The translations under genes and the position numbers were made by a program. A model generated the notes under the pieces. The model was not told where the DNA came from and did no database searches. It worked only from the letters and a program-made list of their open reading frames with translations. This document shows, piece after piece, positions 10,979-20,997 of a stretch of 64,000 nt of DNA. How positions within the stretch are numbered: the stretch's first letter is position 1; each line of letters opens with the position of its first letter. The DNA is from Acanthosepion pharaonis (lineage: Eukaryota > Mollusca > Cephalopoda > Sepiida > Sepiidae). Location of the stretch: assembly GCA_903632075.3 (NCBI GenBank), contig CAHIKZ030002090.1, positions 4,361,001-4,425,000 on the forward strand, in the 5' to 3' direction.

Positions 10979-11093
10979 GAAAGACAGACCACTTTAATTG
11001 TTGGAAGTGTTACCTGATGATCGGAGTCCATTAAAAAGGATTTTGGTGAAATAAATTATTGTAATGGTACCATAAAGTGGTCTGTTTTTCATT
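10976..11093 (+). ncRNA. Candidate type I hammerhead ribozyme fold in a dispersed repeat
   Basis: Core CTGATGA is at 11014-11020 and GAAA at 11048-11051. Helix II can form between about 11021-11029 and 11038-11046 with a T at 11047 left over. Helix III is a 3-bp stem (11051-11053 with 11057-11059), leaving T at 11060 as the cleavage-site base. Helix I next to the core pairs GTTAC (11009-11013) with GTAAT (11061-11065). An outer stem joins 10976-10996 to 11073-11093 with one mismatch. The copy at 21.2 kb keeps the core with compensating changes. Weak points are the T-T at the base of helix II and the tiny helix III. Activity is unknown. Confidence 0.5.
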
Positions 11094-11177
11094 AAATATT
11101 AGCTCTGGATTCACATTGAGCTCTCAGGATTTCATCCTCCTTGGAATTACCCATTCGGTTTACCAAGTTCTTCATAA

Positions 11178-11234
<57 letters not shown>
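11094..11234 (+). repeat. 3' part of hammerhead-bearing repeat R7 plus (TA)n
   Basis: TCTGGATTCACATTGAGCTC, CATCCTCCTTGGAATTACCC and TTCATAA run into a (TA)n tract at 11179-11234. The same order is at 21275-21444. A (TA)n tract (10945-10975) also precedes the element. Confidence 0.8.
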
Positions 11235-11236
<2 letters not shown>

Positions 11237-11320
11237 GTTAACTCAACTCTAACTTTTTGTTCAGCTCTGTTGTAGCTATGTAGCCAAGTATTAAACTCAC
11301 AATTCTTTGGCTCAAGTCAA

Positions 11321-11372
11321 TGTAAATAGTGTAAATAATTACCATACCTCATCTCAAAAATATAGGCAGAAA
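11321..11372 (+). repeat. Repeat family P fragment
   Basis: ATGTAAATAGTGTAAATAATTACC and ACCTCATCTCAAAAATATAGGCAG are the reverse complement of the unique part of the 107-bp unit at 33.9 kb. Confidence 0.6.
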
Positions 11373-11744
11373 GATAAAAGACTTTGAAATTTCTGGCATA
11401 CTAAGTTGGCTATCGATTTTTTGTTCTTGTAACGAAACAAAAAAATATGGTATACTTGAATAAGAAAATTTAAATTCAAAAGTAGAAAAACAGAGAAATC
11501 TTATAGATGTATTCGCAAATTTTGCTTTCGTCCATTCGCCGAAATTCTGGTATCTTTTTTGGCATACACCCACCCATTAAAAACAAATCTATTAATATAA
11601 GTAAACTGGAAATTAGACAAAAATTTAGATTTTCTTTTTTAATATATAGTCATTAATTAAATTATTAATTAAAGTAATTAATAAAATTAAAGTATTGTTA
11701 AATAATGTACAAATATGTTTAATGTACATTATATGTTTTTATAT

Positions 11745-12445
11745 CACTAAATTTGATTATGTGAACATTGTTCGAAAATAAATGATCGAAAAATATTGTT
11801 CGAAAACAATTATTCGAAAAAAAATTATTCGAATTGTATACTGTTTGAATGAAAATTAATCAAAAGGATAAATTATACTATATGATAATTATTTGAAATG
11901 CAAAATTCTTTATTGCAATAAAAATTAAGAGGAAATACATTAATGATAATTATTCAAAATACAAAGATCGTTAATAAAACAAAAATCCTTACAACCTTAA
12001 GTTATATGATACTCTGCATGCAAATAGTCAACTACTGAAGCGTTACTCGTTAAATGATACCACTAATTTTTTTAAGTTTTCCATTTTTATGTCACAGGGT
12101 TTCATGACACTCTTGATATTTTGACAACTTTTGCAATATGAATTACTTGTCTTCTTTTAAGATCATCAAATAATTTCTATATTGTGGGATGATGGGATGA
12201 CACTTGCTGCAACAAAGCTCTATGCCATCCTTCAAGGGCGTTATTAGTTGTAGGTAAATCAGCATTGACTCTCTCAAAGCATGACCACATATGTATTTCA
12301 AACATAAGTATTTCGAATAATTATCATTTTATATACTAGTCCTTTCGATTAATTTTTCAATCAAACAATTTACAGTTCGAGTAAATGTTTTTCGAACAAT
12401 TATTTTCGAACAATTTTCTTGATACGCTAAATTTGACTTGGTCTG
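11745..12445 (-). mobile_element. MULE-like DNA transposon relic with long terminal inverted repeats
   Basis: The two ends (about 11748-11915 and 12290-12440) are imperfect inverted repeats built from TTCGAAnAATTATT words with matching ATTAATCnAAAGGA and TATATnATGATAATTATT blocks. Between them the minus strand translates as CFERVNADLPTTNNALEGWH, followed by SSHHPTI, a stop, and KLFDDLKRRQ. TNNALEGWH is a hallmark of MULE transposases, often found with FLYWCH-type zinc fingers. The frame is broken, only a short C-terminal piece remains, and the element is dead. The TTCGAA words are self-complementary, so arm length is approximate. Confidence 0.7.
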
Positions 12446-13249
12446 CTGCCGAGTATCTATGACGATATTTAATGTAAAAAATTTACAATTATGGCACAAG
12501 GCCGAAAAAGGGGAGGGGTTGAGGCTGGTCTTAACTAACTATCCTATACATAGCTAATCCGATTCACGACCCATTTATACATTACAATTTCCACATTCAC
12601 CACAAGAACTCGTCCGTCACCAATCAATCCTGCATACACCATAATACCACATTCTCTCTAGGGAGACCTACAAAACGCGCTCCGTGTCATAAAAATTTAA
12701 TGATATAAAAATCTATGATAAAAAAAAATGAGAGGGGAGGGAGATGAACCCAATAACAAACTAAAATATTAACACAAATCAAATTAAACATAACTGATGT
12801 TAGTAGGGCCCGTCCAACCCTCAAAACAGAGAGGCCGCTGTATTCTTCCCATGGGACAAAATCAAGCAGTTCTCTCGCTAAGGGAGTGGGAAAAGGATAA
12901 AAAATCATACGGACATGGGAAAATATAAAGCTGATCCAGTTGAGATAAAAGGAGGCCAAAAACAAACTGGGGAGGTTGGGAATCTCTATATCTATGACAT
13001 AACTGCTAAAACACTGTCTATGTCATATATCTTCGTCATAAACTTCAAGTTCAAATCACGTCAGATGTTTATTTATTCCCGATCTAACAGTCGTAGAATT
13101 CAAAACGATCTGAGTATTGGGATAAAGAAGCAGAAACGAAAAGAACAACAATCGAAACTTCAAAATGAAAAACCGTCATTTAAGAATTCGGACAACCTCA
13201 TAAAATTGTGAAAATCCGATATGGAAAGTAATGGTTTACCTTATTTGTA
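12446..13249. other. No recognisable feature
   Basis: AT-rich sequence with short frames on both strands; the longest (98 codons, 12915-13211) is lysine- and asparagine-rich without known motifs. Confidence 0.5.
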
Positions 13250-13500
13250 TTTAGAATAATGTCATGATCATTTTGTTATTATTACAACATTTCGGCCGTT
13301 GTGCTCCCCAGCCTTTTTCAGATGTCTGTCGAACGAGTGTCTGTCGATCTCCTGGGAATTTCGAACTGTAACTTTTATTTAATCTACGAGGATAGATTAT
13401 TCTCGTCCCCCTATTTATATCTCGGGATATCTCATCTTGTTTCCGAAACATGAACAGCGAAACGAGAACAATCCACTCCCGTAGATTAAATTGTGCGAGT
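13250..13500 (-). repeat. Repeat family P copy with local inverted repeat
   Basis: Minus-oriented: CAACATTTCGGCCGTTGTGC, CAGCCTTTTTCAGATG, GAATTTCGAACTG, TTTTATTTAATCTACG. The word ATTTAATCTACG at 13378 faces CGTAGATTAAAT at 13480, giving a hairpin-like arrangement. Confidence 0.6.
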
Positions 13501-13689
13501 CTATCACGCACGGACAGACATACATACATACAAAAATACAAATCACATACAACGCCAAGCATTCATTGGTTAATTAATCACCACTACGTTATTATAGACA
13601 ATTTACAAATCGCAGCAATGCGACAATTTTGTAATCGCTCTATTTTCATGTAGACAGTTTTGTGCACTTTTGGGAGAAACGGATCACAG

Positions 13690-13830
13690 AAGCTTTCTTA
13701 AGTTTCCCCAAAGCTCGCTCGCTGATTGGTCTATGCCAACCAATCAGATCGTTCGCACGTGAAGAATAATTCTTCCCGCGCAGCGATCTGGAGTCTACAG
13801 TCACTTATGTAAGCTAGAATTTTATAACCC
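13690..13830 (+). promoter_or_regulatory. Possible RNA polymerase II promoter-like block
   Basis: A perfect 9-bp inverted pair of CCAAT boxes (CTGATTGGT ... ACCAATCAG, about 13731-13757) is followed by CGCACGTGAAG (E-box-like), a GC-richer GCGCAGCGATCTGG and an AT-rich TTTTATAACCC. The grouping resembles a compact animal promoter or an LTR promoter. There is no transcript evidence and no recognised downstream exon. Confidence 0.25.
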
Positions 13831-14390
13831 TTTTTAGTGAGAATTCAGCTGCCAAACGAATCTACGACAGCTGAAACCATGCGCCAACCTTCTCACTCAC
13901 ACACACCACTCACATGCTGAACATAATCTTTTCAAACACGGCAAATCTTTTAAGAACAGTCATTATAAAAGACTCTCATGAACATTATTCCAGTGAACTT
14001 TGAAATACTAAAATAACAGATAAAGAGAGACAACTCTTGTTTATTTCAACCTTTTCTTAATTAAACGCATGCTTTCTTTCACATCGTTGTTTGATATTGT
14101 ACATCTTGTTAAATACATATTTTATGTGTAACAATGTCTTTTGCTTATCCTTTTTTGTATCGGTCCTGTTTCCTAATCTAAAGTTAAATTAATGTGAAAT
14201 CTGCCACAAAATAAAAGTTTTAATTCAAAATTGCTTGAATGACGGATGAAACGTTGCGATGATAAATAAAAATAATGACTTAAATCCGAATGCAAATAAT
14301 GTTAACTCCATAAACTAAAAAATCAGGCAAAATTATGGAAAGTAATTATATGAGTAAAGTAGACGAATTACCTGCACTTTATTGGAGAAA
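13831..14390. other. No recognisable feature
   Basis: AT-rich sequence lacking microsatellites. Nothing supports a gene. Confidence 0.5.
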
Positions 14391-14394
14391 AATG

Positions 14395-15015
14395 ATTCAT
14401 TTTAATCTAACTCAATGATCTTGCTAATGTGACCTCCATTTTCTGGCTTTCTCCTTCTATATTTTGGATAGGAGCCATTCCCGTGTTCAAATTTAAATTA
14501 AATCAAAAGGAAAAAGATTTCAGTGGGGGGGGTGCAAAAGCGGCTTGATCTGACCCCTTGGATATGTATTTGATGCAATACTTGATTGAAAGAACTGATG
14601 AACAGATTTAATCATTCATATGACAGTTGAACTATCGCAACAAATATGTATTGTAAGGCGCTCCCCACTAATTGTTGATTTCTTGCTCAACTTGACGTCC
14701 ATATTGACTCATTTTGAACTTGCCGATGTGACCTCCATCTTCTGCTTTTCTCCATCTATATTTTGGATAGGAGTCATTCCCTTGTTCGAATTTTAATTTA
14801 ATTTAAATCAGAGGAGACAAATTTTTCAGTGGGGAGTTTTTGCCCCCTTCCTTGGGGACCCCCTTTGATCAAAATAAAATATACTTATCCAAGTACCCTG
14901 GGTAATGTAGTTTCAGAATATATATGGTTATGGCGTGTGGGGGTCTATCTCCAAAACTCTAGGAGTTTGATAACAAACAGACAGACAGAGGCTATAACTT
15001 TATATATATATAGAT
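14395..15015. repeat. Direct duplication (about 165 bp, 2 copies) plus repeat tail
   Basis: 14395-14560 and 14700-14880 share AATGTGACCTCCATTTTCTG, TATATTTTGGATAGGAGCCATTCCC and TTCAGTGGGG. The second copy continues into AACAGACAGACAGAGGCTATAAC and a short TA tract, a common end for invertebrate interspersed repeats. The copies are about 305 bp apart and clearly diverged. Confidence 0.75.
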
Positions 15016-15632
15016 TTGAAATTCACCGACTGAGACTATAACTGTTCCCCTCATCACACTCGTACGTTTATTTTATGTGGACAATGTCTGTCTTACAGTT
15101 TTTCCCACGTGTACCCATTCTAGGAGCAGCTGGATCGACTACGAGTTTACATGTTGCGTTTGCACCAACATGAAAACAGTACATGTTGTAGATGCACTAA
15201 CATAAAAAGCAGAATTCACGTTCAAAGAAAATCCGACAGCCACATACAAGGCGATAGTAATTGGCAAAGTTAATGTTGGAAATTACTATTTGTCGTCGTT
15301 TGCATGCATGTAATTAAGAAAAGAATCACATTTTTAAAGAAGGAAAAACGTAATATCAGTAAGAATAAAAAAAACTCAACCTATCAACATTTCTATTAGC
15401 ATTTAATCGAGAGGCTACATAAATTAACACATTGCCTATCATAGTGTTGTGAGGCCCTCTCCTTTTTACATAAGATGGTCTCGTCCAAAGTATACTTATA
15501 CTGACAGACAGAATACCTGTGGTTGAGATACTTGGAGATACGTTGAGACAGGTTGAAAGATACGGAGACAGACACAGGGTGTTTGTAGAGAGTTACATTA
15601 GAGTCCAGAGAGAGAGATAGAGAGAGAGAGAT

Positions 15633-15671
<39 letters not shown>

Positions 15672-15890
15672 TGATTACGGCTTTACTTACAGAGACCTGT
15701 ACATATACTTTCTACTAACCCGCATTCCTGGACTACTAATCTTCACTTCAAGTCTGTAGTATTCTTACGTTTAATACACTTATTTTTCTATCTCAATTAC
15801 TGGCGTTGTTCATTTATTTGTGCAGGATTCCATTCACGGAATCCACAACACATAGCTTTTTTTTTTGTACACTCATATCGTAAGAAATCT
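15016..15890. other. No gene; (GA)n tract at 15608-15671
   Basis: Unique-looking sequence, then GAGAGATA/GAGAGA repeats at 15608-15671. Nothing else recognised. Confidence 0.5.
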
Positions 15891-15894
15891 ATTT

Positions 15895-16122
15895 TCATAA
15901 TGTGTATCTTTTCTTGGTGCAAACCCCGTCCAGTCGTCTGATTTCGTCGCTTGTGTCGAAATTTAATGCACGCATCGGATATGTTTGAAATAAATTAGAT
16001 CCGTTACAAGTCTCCAGTTCGTCAGCACCTCTGTGCACCTTCCATTCTTTACGGGGAGTAATTTTGAGTGACTCATTTCCAGTCGACAACCTCCTAAGCA
16101 ACTTTGAAGTCGAAGGATCAGT
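15895..16122 (-). CDS. Candidate terminal exon or retrocopy fragment, unidentified
   Basis: A minus-strand frame of about 75 codons runs from TDPSTSKLLRRLSTGNES to a TGA at 15895-15897. It is charged, balanced in composition and unlike the low-complexity frames elsewhere: PRKEWKVHRGADELETC, then FQTYPMRALNFDTSDEIRR, then CTKKRYTL. A TTGCTTAG|GAGG word could be a splice acceptor. About 30 bases after the stop comes a run of ten A on the minus strand without an AATAAA, which hints at a processed copy. I do not recognise the family. It could be chance. Confidence 0.25.
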   Translation of the reverse strand, partial: TDPSTSKLLRRLSTGNESLKITPRKEWKVHRGADELETCNGSNLFQTYPMRALNFDTSDEIRRLDGVCTKKRYTL

Positions 16123-16303
16123 TTATTGATCACAAGAAAAAAAAAAGAACAATTCATATATTCCACAGTATTTTTAGTTGCATTCATTCTAACTTTTCAT
16201 TCAAACAACATTGTCACAAATGTTACAATCAACTATAGAGCCGTCTTAACCATTTCACTCGTTACTTCTCTCAATATACACTTCTAAGTGATAGCTGTTG
16301 GTA
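16123..16303. other. No recognisable feature
   Basis: Short AT-rich spacer. Confidence 0.5.
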
Positions 16304-16832
16304 GAGATTTACTTGACCCCCGCCTCCGCCCCAGCACTAAGTCAGGTTGTGACACAAGGTCAGTTTTTAACGTGGGGACACGAGTGTTTTCACTTGGGCC
16401 GCTGGTCCAAGCTGATCTTAGCTGGTCACGGACTTGTCCAAGCTGGTCTAAGCTAGTAATAGCTGGTATTGGCTTGTCATAGCTGGTCCAAGCTGGTTAA
16501 AACTAGTCGTAGCCGTGATACCACCAGCACAGGGACAGAGAGCTGGGGCGGGTCAGTGAGATTTACTTGACCCCCCCACTGAGTCAGGTTTTGACACAAG
16601 GTCAGTTTTTAACATGGGGACCCGACTGTTATCACTCGGGCCGCTGGTCCAAGCTGGTCTTAGCTGCTTATAGCTTGTTCAAACTGGTCATAGCTGGTCT
16701 AAGCTAGTCATAGCTGGTCTAAGCTAGTCATAGCTGGTCTAAGCTAGTCATAGTTGGCCTTGGCTTGTCGTAGCTGGTCCAAGCTAATCCAAGCTGGTCC
16801 AAGCTAGTCGTAGACGTGATACCACCAGCACA
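16304..16832. repeat. Tandem duplication (about 254 bp x2) containing a nested 10/20-bp repeat
   Basis: Each copy starts GAGATTTACTTGACCCCC, then AAGTCAGGTT or GAGTCAGGTT, GACACAAGGTCAGTTTTTAAC, GGGCCGCTGGTCCAAGCTG, and ends GTGATACCACCAGCACA. Inside each, AGCTGGTCTA and AGCTAGTCAT words are repeated many times. Both the large and the nested repeats have diverged, so the duplication is not recent. Confidence 0.85.
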
Positions 16833-16999
16833 AATACGGATCCCTGGACCAGGTAATATAATAGTTGTTAGTATATGATATGCGAAAGTTTTAGGTTATT
16901 AACAATACGAGTGAACTGTTACAACGCGAATGGACTTATTATTTTTTTCAGACTGATAAATAGAACATCAAAACAGGCACGAATGAATTTAGTCTCTCT

Positions 17000-17033
17000 C
17001 TCTCTCTCACACACACACATATACACACACAGA

Positions 17034-17073
<40 letters not shown>
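17000..17073. repeat. (TC)n, (CA)n, (TA)n compound microsatellite
   Basis: CTCTCTCT, CACACACA and then a long TA tract ending at 17073, directly before an S2 SINE. Confidence 0.9.
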
Positions 17074-17077
<4 letters not shown>

Positions 17078-17084
17078 GATATGG

Positions 17085-17420
17085 ATTAACTATATTTACC
17101 AGGCTGAATGTATTTAATACTGTTTATTATAAACAGAGCATTTGCTTAAATATTTACATCTACAAAAATAATGTATAATCCATTTCCTAATATATGATGT
17201 CATTTGTTTATCTTAAGATACGCTTCAAGCAGATAAGATCGTTCGAGAGAAATCATTGGAAATTTGTTGTTTAAAAACAGTAATTTGACTTTGTTACCGA
17301 ACGTTTCCTCTGTATCTTAACAGTATAAGCACGTCAGGCTATATGTCGGCTCGGTGTAGGATACAGGTTCGATTCTTGTCACATGTTTTCTTTGAAATTT
17401 CTCAGACATTCAGATCGGAA
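17085..17420 (+). mobile_element. SINE S2 (tRNA-derived), head-to-tail partial dimer
   Basis: A tail module (TTTACCAGGCTGAATG ... GTTTATTATAAACAGAGCATTTGC ... AAATATTTACATCTAC) precedes an upstream module (GATACGCTTCAAGCAGATA ... CAGTAATTTGACTTTG) and a tRNA-like head (CTCTGTATCTTAACAGTATAAGCACGTCAGGCTATATG, then B-box GGTTCGATTC). Thus a tail joins the head of the next unit. It ends in a (GT)n(GA)n tract at 17421-17474. Confidence 0.75.
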
Positions 17421-17423
17421 AAT

Positions 17424-17474
<51 letters not shown>

Positions 17475-17478
<4 letters not shown>

Positions 17479-18415
17479 GGATATATCAAGGTTTTTGACA
17501 TTACCCTGTGGAGTATAGGGCTTCGCACGTGCTGTTGCTGTGTTTAGCAAATAAGTTTTTTTCAGGAGGGAGTTACTAGTCCTATCCATACCCAACAGAT
17601 TTCGAATTCAGACTTTCTACCACCCACGCAAAATAGTCCAATTTGCCCCTTTTCAACCCATATATATATATATATATATATATTCGAAACCGAATCAATA
17701 ATTTATCCGCACTTTATTTTACTTTTTACCTTTTATTTTGATGCTACTGAGAACCTTGCGAGATTTTAGCGTGTCTGTTGTCGCTAAAGTGAGCAGTCAT
17801 TGTTAATCAGTGATTTGTCTTTGTGCTGCAATTGTGTAGACATGATCTCTTTGCTCTCACCTTAGAGGAAGAGGAATGTGCAGTGAGCTGCTTTGGAGGG
17901 TTGAAAGTGTAGCAAGGGCTGGAATTCATCAAAGAGTTTGAGCAAAATATGAAAGAACAATGTTTTACAACGGCAGTCCCTGTGTAAATGGACTGCGAAG
18001 AATAAACGTGGGCAGACATCCATTAAACCCGACAAAGGAGTGGAACGCCTACCAACATTCACGACTGACAAAACATTGAGCAAAAGTGCATCGTGATTCT
18101 GATGAAACTATGAATTAGTATTGATGACGTACCAAATGATATGACCATTAGCCGTGGTTTCGCATATAAAAATATCTATACTTCGTTTTATCTTCATAAA
18201 ACTATACAAAATGGTTCTCTTAACAACTCAGCAAGAATCACAAAGACATAAGAATCTTTTATTAGACATAATTGTCTATAGGAAGATTTTTTTTACATTA
18301 ATATTAACCCTGTATATAGCTCAAGAGTCCCTCGAGATAGAAGATTACAGTGTACGAGGCACAGTTTATAGGAATATGTGAGGAAGATAGCGGTTAATAC
18401 TAAACTTGGAAACAA
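17475..18415. other. No gene; (TA)n at 17661-17683; dispersed repeat Q at 18340-18425
   Basis: Mostly unique-looking AT-rich sequence. 18340-18425 (GTACGAGGCACAGTTTATAG, GGTTAATACTAAACTTG) is similar to 28185-28265 and partly to 27868 and 30045, so it is a dispersed repeat of unknown class. Confidence 0.45.
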
Positions 18416-18419
18416 TGGT

Positions 18420-18775
18420 CGAATTTACTGTATTTAAACTTCAATCTTCCATGAATCTCTCACGTACATTCATATCTGCTCATGGTGTATCAAATGTAAA
18501 CAAATGACGCCACACATTATGAAATGGACAAAGTCCGACAATTATTTTAAGACATTTTTGTGTTTATACTTTCTTTTTATAATTCGACCTCGATAGACGA
18601 ACGCTCCTTCGTGGCCAAATCGGTAAAGGCACGTCAAGCTAAATGACGGTTTCGTATAGAATACAGGTTTGAATCCTGTCGGAGAACGAATATTTTCTGT
18701 GAAAACGAATGTATAAACAAAAAAATGTCTTAAAATAATTGTCGGACGTTGTCCATTTCATAATGTGTTACACGT
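18420..18775. mobile_element. SINE S2 fragments arranged as an inverted repeat around a tRNA-like head
   Basis: Minus-oriented upstream and tail pieces (CATTATGAAATGGACAAAGTCCGACAATTATTTTAAGAC, 18515-18585) precede a plus-oriented tRNA-like head (A box TGGCCAAATCGG, hairpin CGTCA-AGCTAAA-TGACG, B box GGTTTGAATCC at 18608-18690), then a plus tail (GTCTTAAAATAATTGTCGGAC ... CATTTCATAATG). The two tails can pair over about 65 bp with the tRNA-like region in the loop. Confidence 0.75.
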
Positions 18776-18989
18776 ATTTCTAATTATTTTCCTTAACATT
18801 CGATAATCTCTGTCATACGTAGACGTTATATTCTGTCTTTTTTCATTCCAAGTAAATTACGGCTTAAATAGCAGCGTAGAATGGAATCTCTTTTTTGGAT
18901 GGCACAGAGAGTATAAGAGAAAAAAAGGCTCCGAATTCAAACCTATTGGATGTACTGAAAAATATTAAAAAAGAATTAAAAAAAACAGG

Positions 18990-19194
18990 AAAATTTCGTT
19001 AAGTAAAAAAAGAAGCATGCTGAACTGCTATGTAATATCAAGCCACGTTTATAGCAGTGAATGAATAGGAGACTTAAGAAAACAGAGATGTGGTTCTACC
19101 GAAGGATACTAAGAATACTATGAACTGGACATGTTAGCAAAGAGAAAATTCTAAGGAAAATAGCTACTAGAAAAAAAGACATATACTTGGAATC
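18990..19194 (+). pseudogene. LINE-B reverse-transcriptase fragment
   Basis: The plus strand reads KTEMWFYRRILRIL, a stop, then TGHVSKEKILRKIATRK. This is the LINE-B MWFYRRMLRI...HVSNEEVL block, broken by a stop. Confidence 0.65.
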
Positions 19195-19435
19195 AGAAAG
19201 AGTCAATTTTTAACAAGACAACGATCAAAACACTCTACTAAATTATTTCAAGATTACATCGAGTCAAAAAAAAAAAAAAACAGAATTTTTGAAATTATGA
19301 ATTGGCCGCCTCAGTCTCCTGGGCGATCTCCCACTAAATTAGCATGGGATGAATTGGATACGATAGTTTGAAGAGAATACGCAAAAAGTGAGAGTGAGCT
19401 TTTTCAGTGCTTGAAGAATGCTGGGAATTTCTGCC
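19195..19435 (+). pseudogene. Tc1-like transposase C-terminal fragment
   Basis: The plus strand gives FLTRQRSKHSTKLFQDYIESK, equivalent to the FxxDNxPKHxxKxxxxYIE block, then an A run and FEIMNWPPQSPDLSPTK followed by LAWDELD. The second block is the classical Tc1 'WPxQSPDLNPIExxWDELD' region carrying catalytic acidic residues. Here DLSPTKLA replaces the canonical DLNPIE, so the third acidic position appears lost. Frames are interrupted. Confidence 0.75.
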
Positions 19436-19439
19436 AACT

Positions 19440-19692
19440 GCAGGGTAGTCCGAATGTCTTGTCACCTCTACACAATATAATTTTCTATTTCGACGCTCTG
19501 TTGGGTATTATCAAGGAGAGAGTTTCACATGAACGATGCCAAAATACCCATCAGCTGAAGTACGCCGTTCGGAGAGACTTAACAACAATCAACAAAGCAC
19601 AGCTTCATAAAATATCACACAGGACATGTCGATGCATTATTTTGTGCTACGAAAATGATGAGGTTCGTACAAACCTTCTCGATGTGTGACAG
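19440..19692 (+). pseudogene. Mariner/Tc1-superfamily transposase C-terminus-like frame
   Basis: An open frame ends at 19687-19689. Its middle reads FDALLGIIKERVSHERCQN, then LKYAVRRDLTTINK, resembling the WGxLKxRVY...ELKxAIRxEI end of mariner-type transposases. It follows directly after the Tc1-like fragment, so either two relics are abutted or one chimera was made by deletion. Homology is moderate. Confidence 0.45.
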
Positions 19693-19699
19693 CGTCAAG

Positions 19700-19989
19700 G
19701 AAAGTGAATAAACTGAATCCAGTACATGTGCTTTGTATTACTGTATTGTTCTTCTTCTAATTATTTTTTGGTATGGGGTAACAAGACTTTCAGACCAGCC
19801 TGTACATTTATTCAAAGACTGTTATTTACAAAACGTTGATGTTTAATCAAACAAGTGTATTTATTATATATTTGAGTATGTAGGAATTGACATTAGTTGC
19901 TTTGTCATACAGAACGCTATAGCATTTGAAAACTAAATGTGAATCAGTCTCATATGCAGCTGATAATTAAAGTGCCGGTAACCTGAAAG

Positions 19990-20020
<31 letters not shown>

Positions 20021-20251
20021 TTATATATCGTACCTATGAACACTAATGGTTATGTCCCTATTCTCATAAATACGCTAGCCACTATTATAAGTGCGGGTAA
20101 TATGCTGTCTATGTAGTTCGCCTGTAGCAGTGGTTTACCTACTTCACGCAGCTGGCGAGTATTGTATTTTGTTGATGTTATAAATATTCCCTTTTCATTT
20201 GCAACCTCCGTTTTGGTTTTCCTCATTCAATAATCATTTCGATGTTACAAC

Positions 20252-20283
<32 letters not shown>

Positions 20284-20322
20284 GAGAATCTAATTATTGT
20301 ACGTAAATATGTATTTTCGTGA

Positions 20323-20362
<40 letters not shown>

Positions 20363-20499
20363 ACATACACCATGATTCTATACGTGTATTTACATGTGAG
20401 TGCATGTCTCTACATCTTTATATCTCTTATATACATAATATATATTCTATATATGTATGTTTATATAATTCTATACAAATATTCATATTTATGCTCACT

Positions 20500-20530
<31 letters not shown>

Positions 20531-20587
20531 ATATATTTATATAGATTATATATTTGTGGATATTAGAAGATATATTATATAAATGTG

Positions 20588-20590
<3 letters not shown>
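19700..20590. other. No gene; microsatellite-rich
   Basis: TA tracts at about 19986-20010, 20322-20358 and 20500-20522, plus a GA tract near 20252-20282. Long frames here are translations of the repeats. Confidence 0.7.

Positions 20591-20664
<74 letters not shown>
20591..20664. repeat. (TA)n(TG)n compound microsatellite
   Basis: About 50 bp of TA followed by TGTGTG and a short TA. ORFs of Y/I and H/T repeats across it are artefacts. Confidence 0.95.
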
Positions 20665-20671
<7 letters not shown>

Positions 20672-20924
20672 ATTCGTTAAAGTCAACTGACAAGATACTG
20701 CGACTAAGCTTTTTATTCAAATTTTTTATAGTTTTACCCAACATCACGAATGATTTTATATAAAGCTGAAAGCGTTGGGAAATGACGAACTCTTGGACAG
20801 TTATTAAAAACTCTGTGTCCACCAAAGTAAATTCTTATACGAATATCAGAAAAATTAAATAAAAGGAGTACTTTGTGAGCCCACTTTAACGAAACATGCA
20901 CAAAAAAAGCATTTCTCCCAGAAT

Positions 20925-20997
<73 letters not shown>

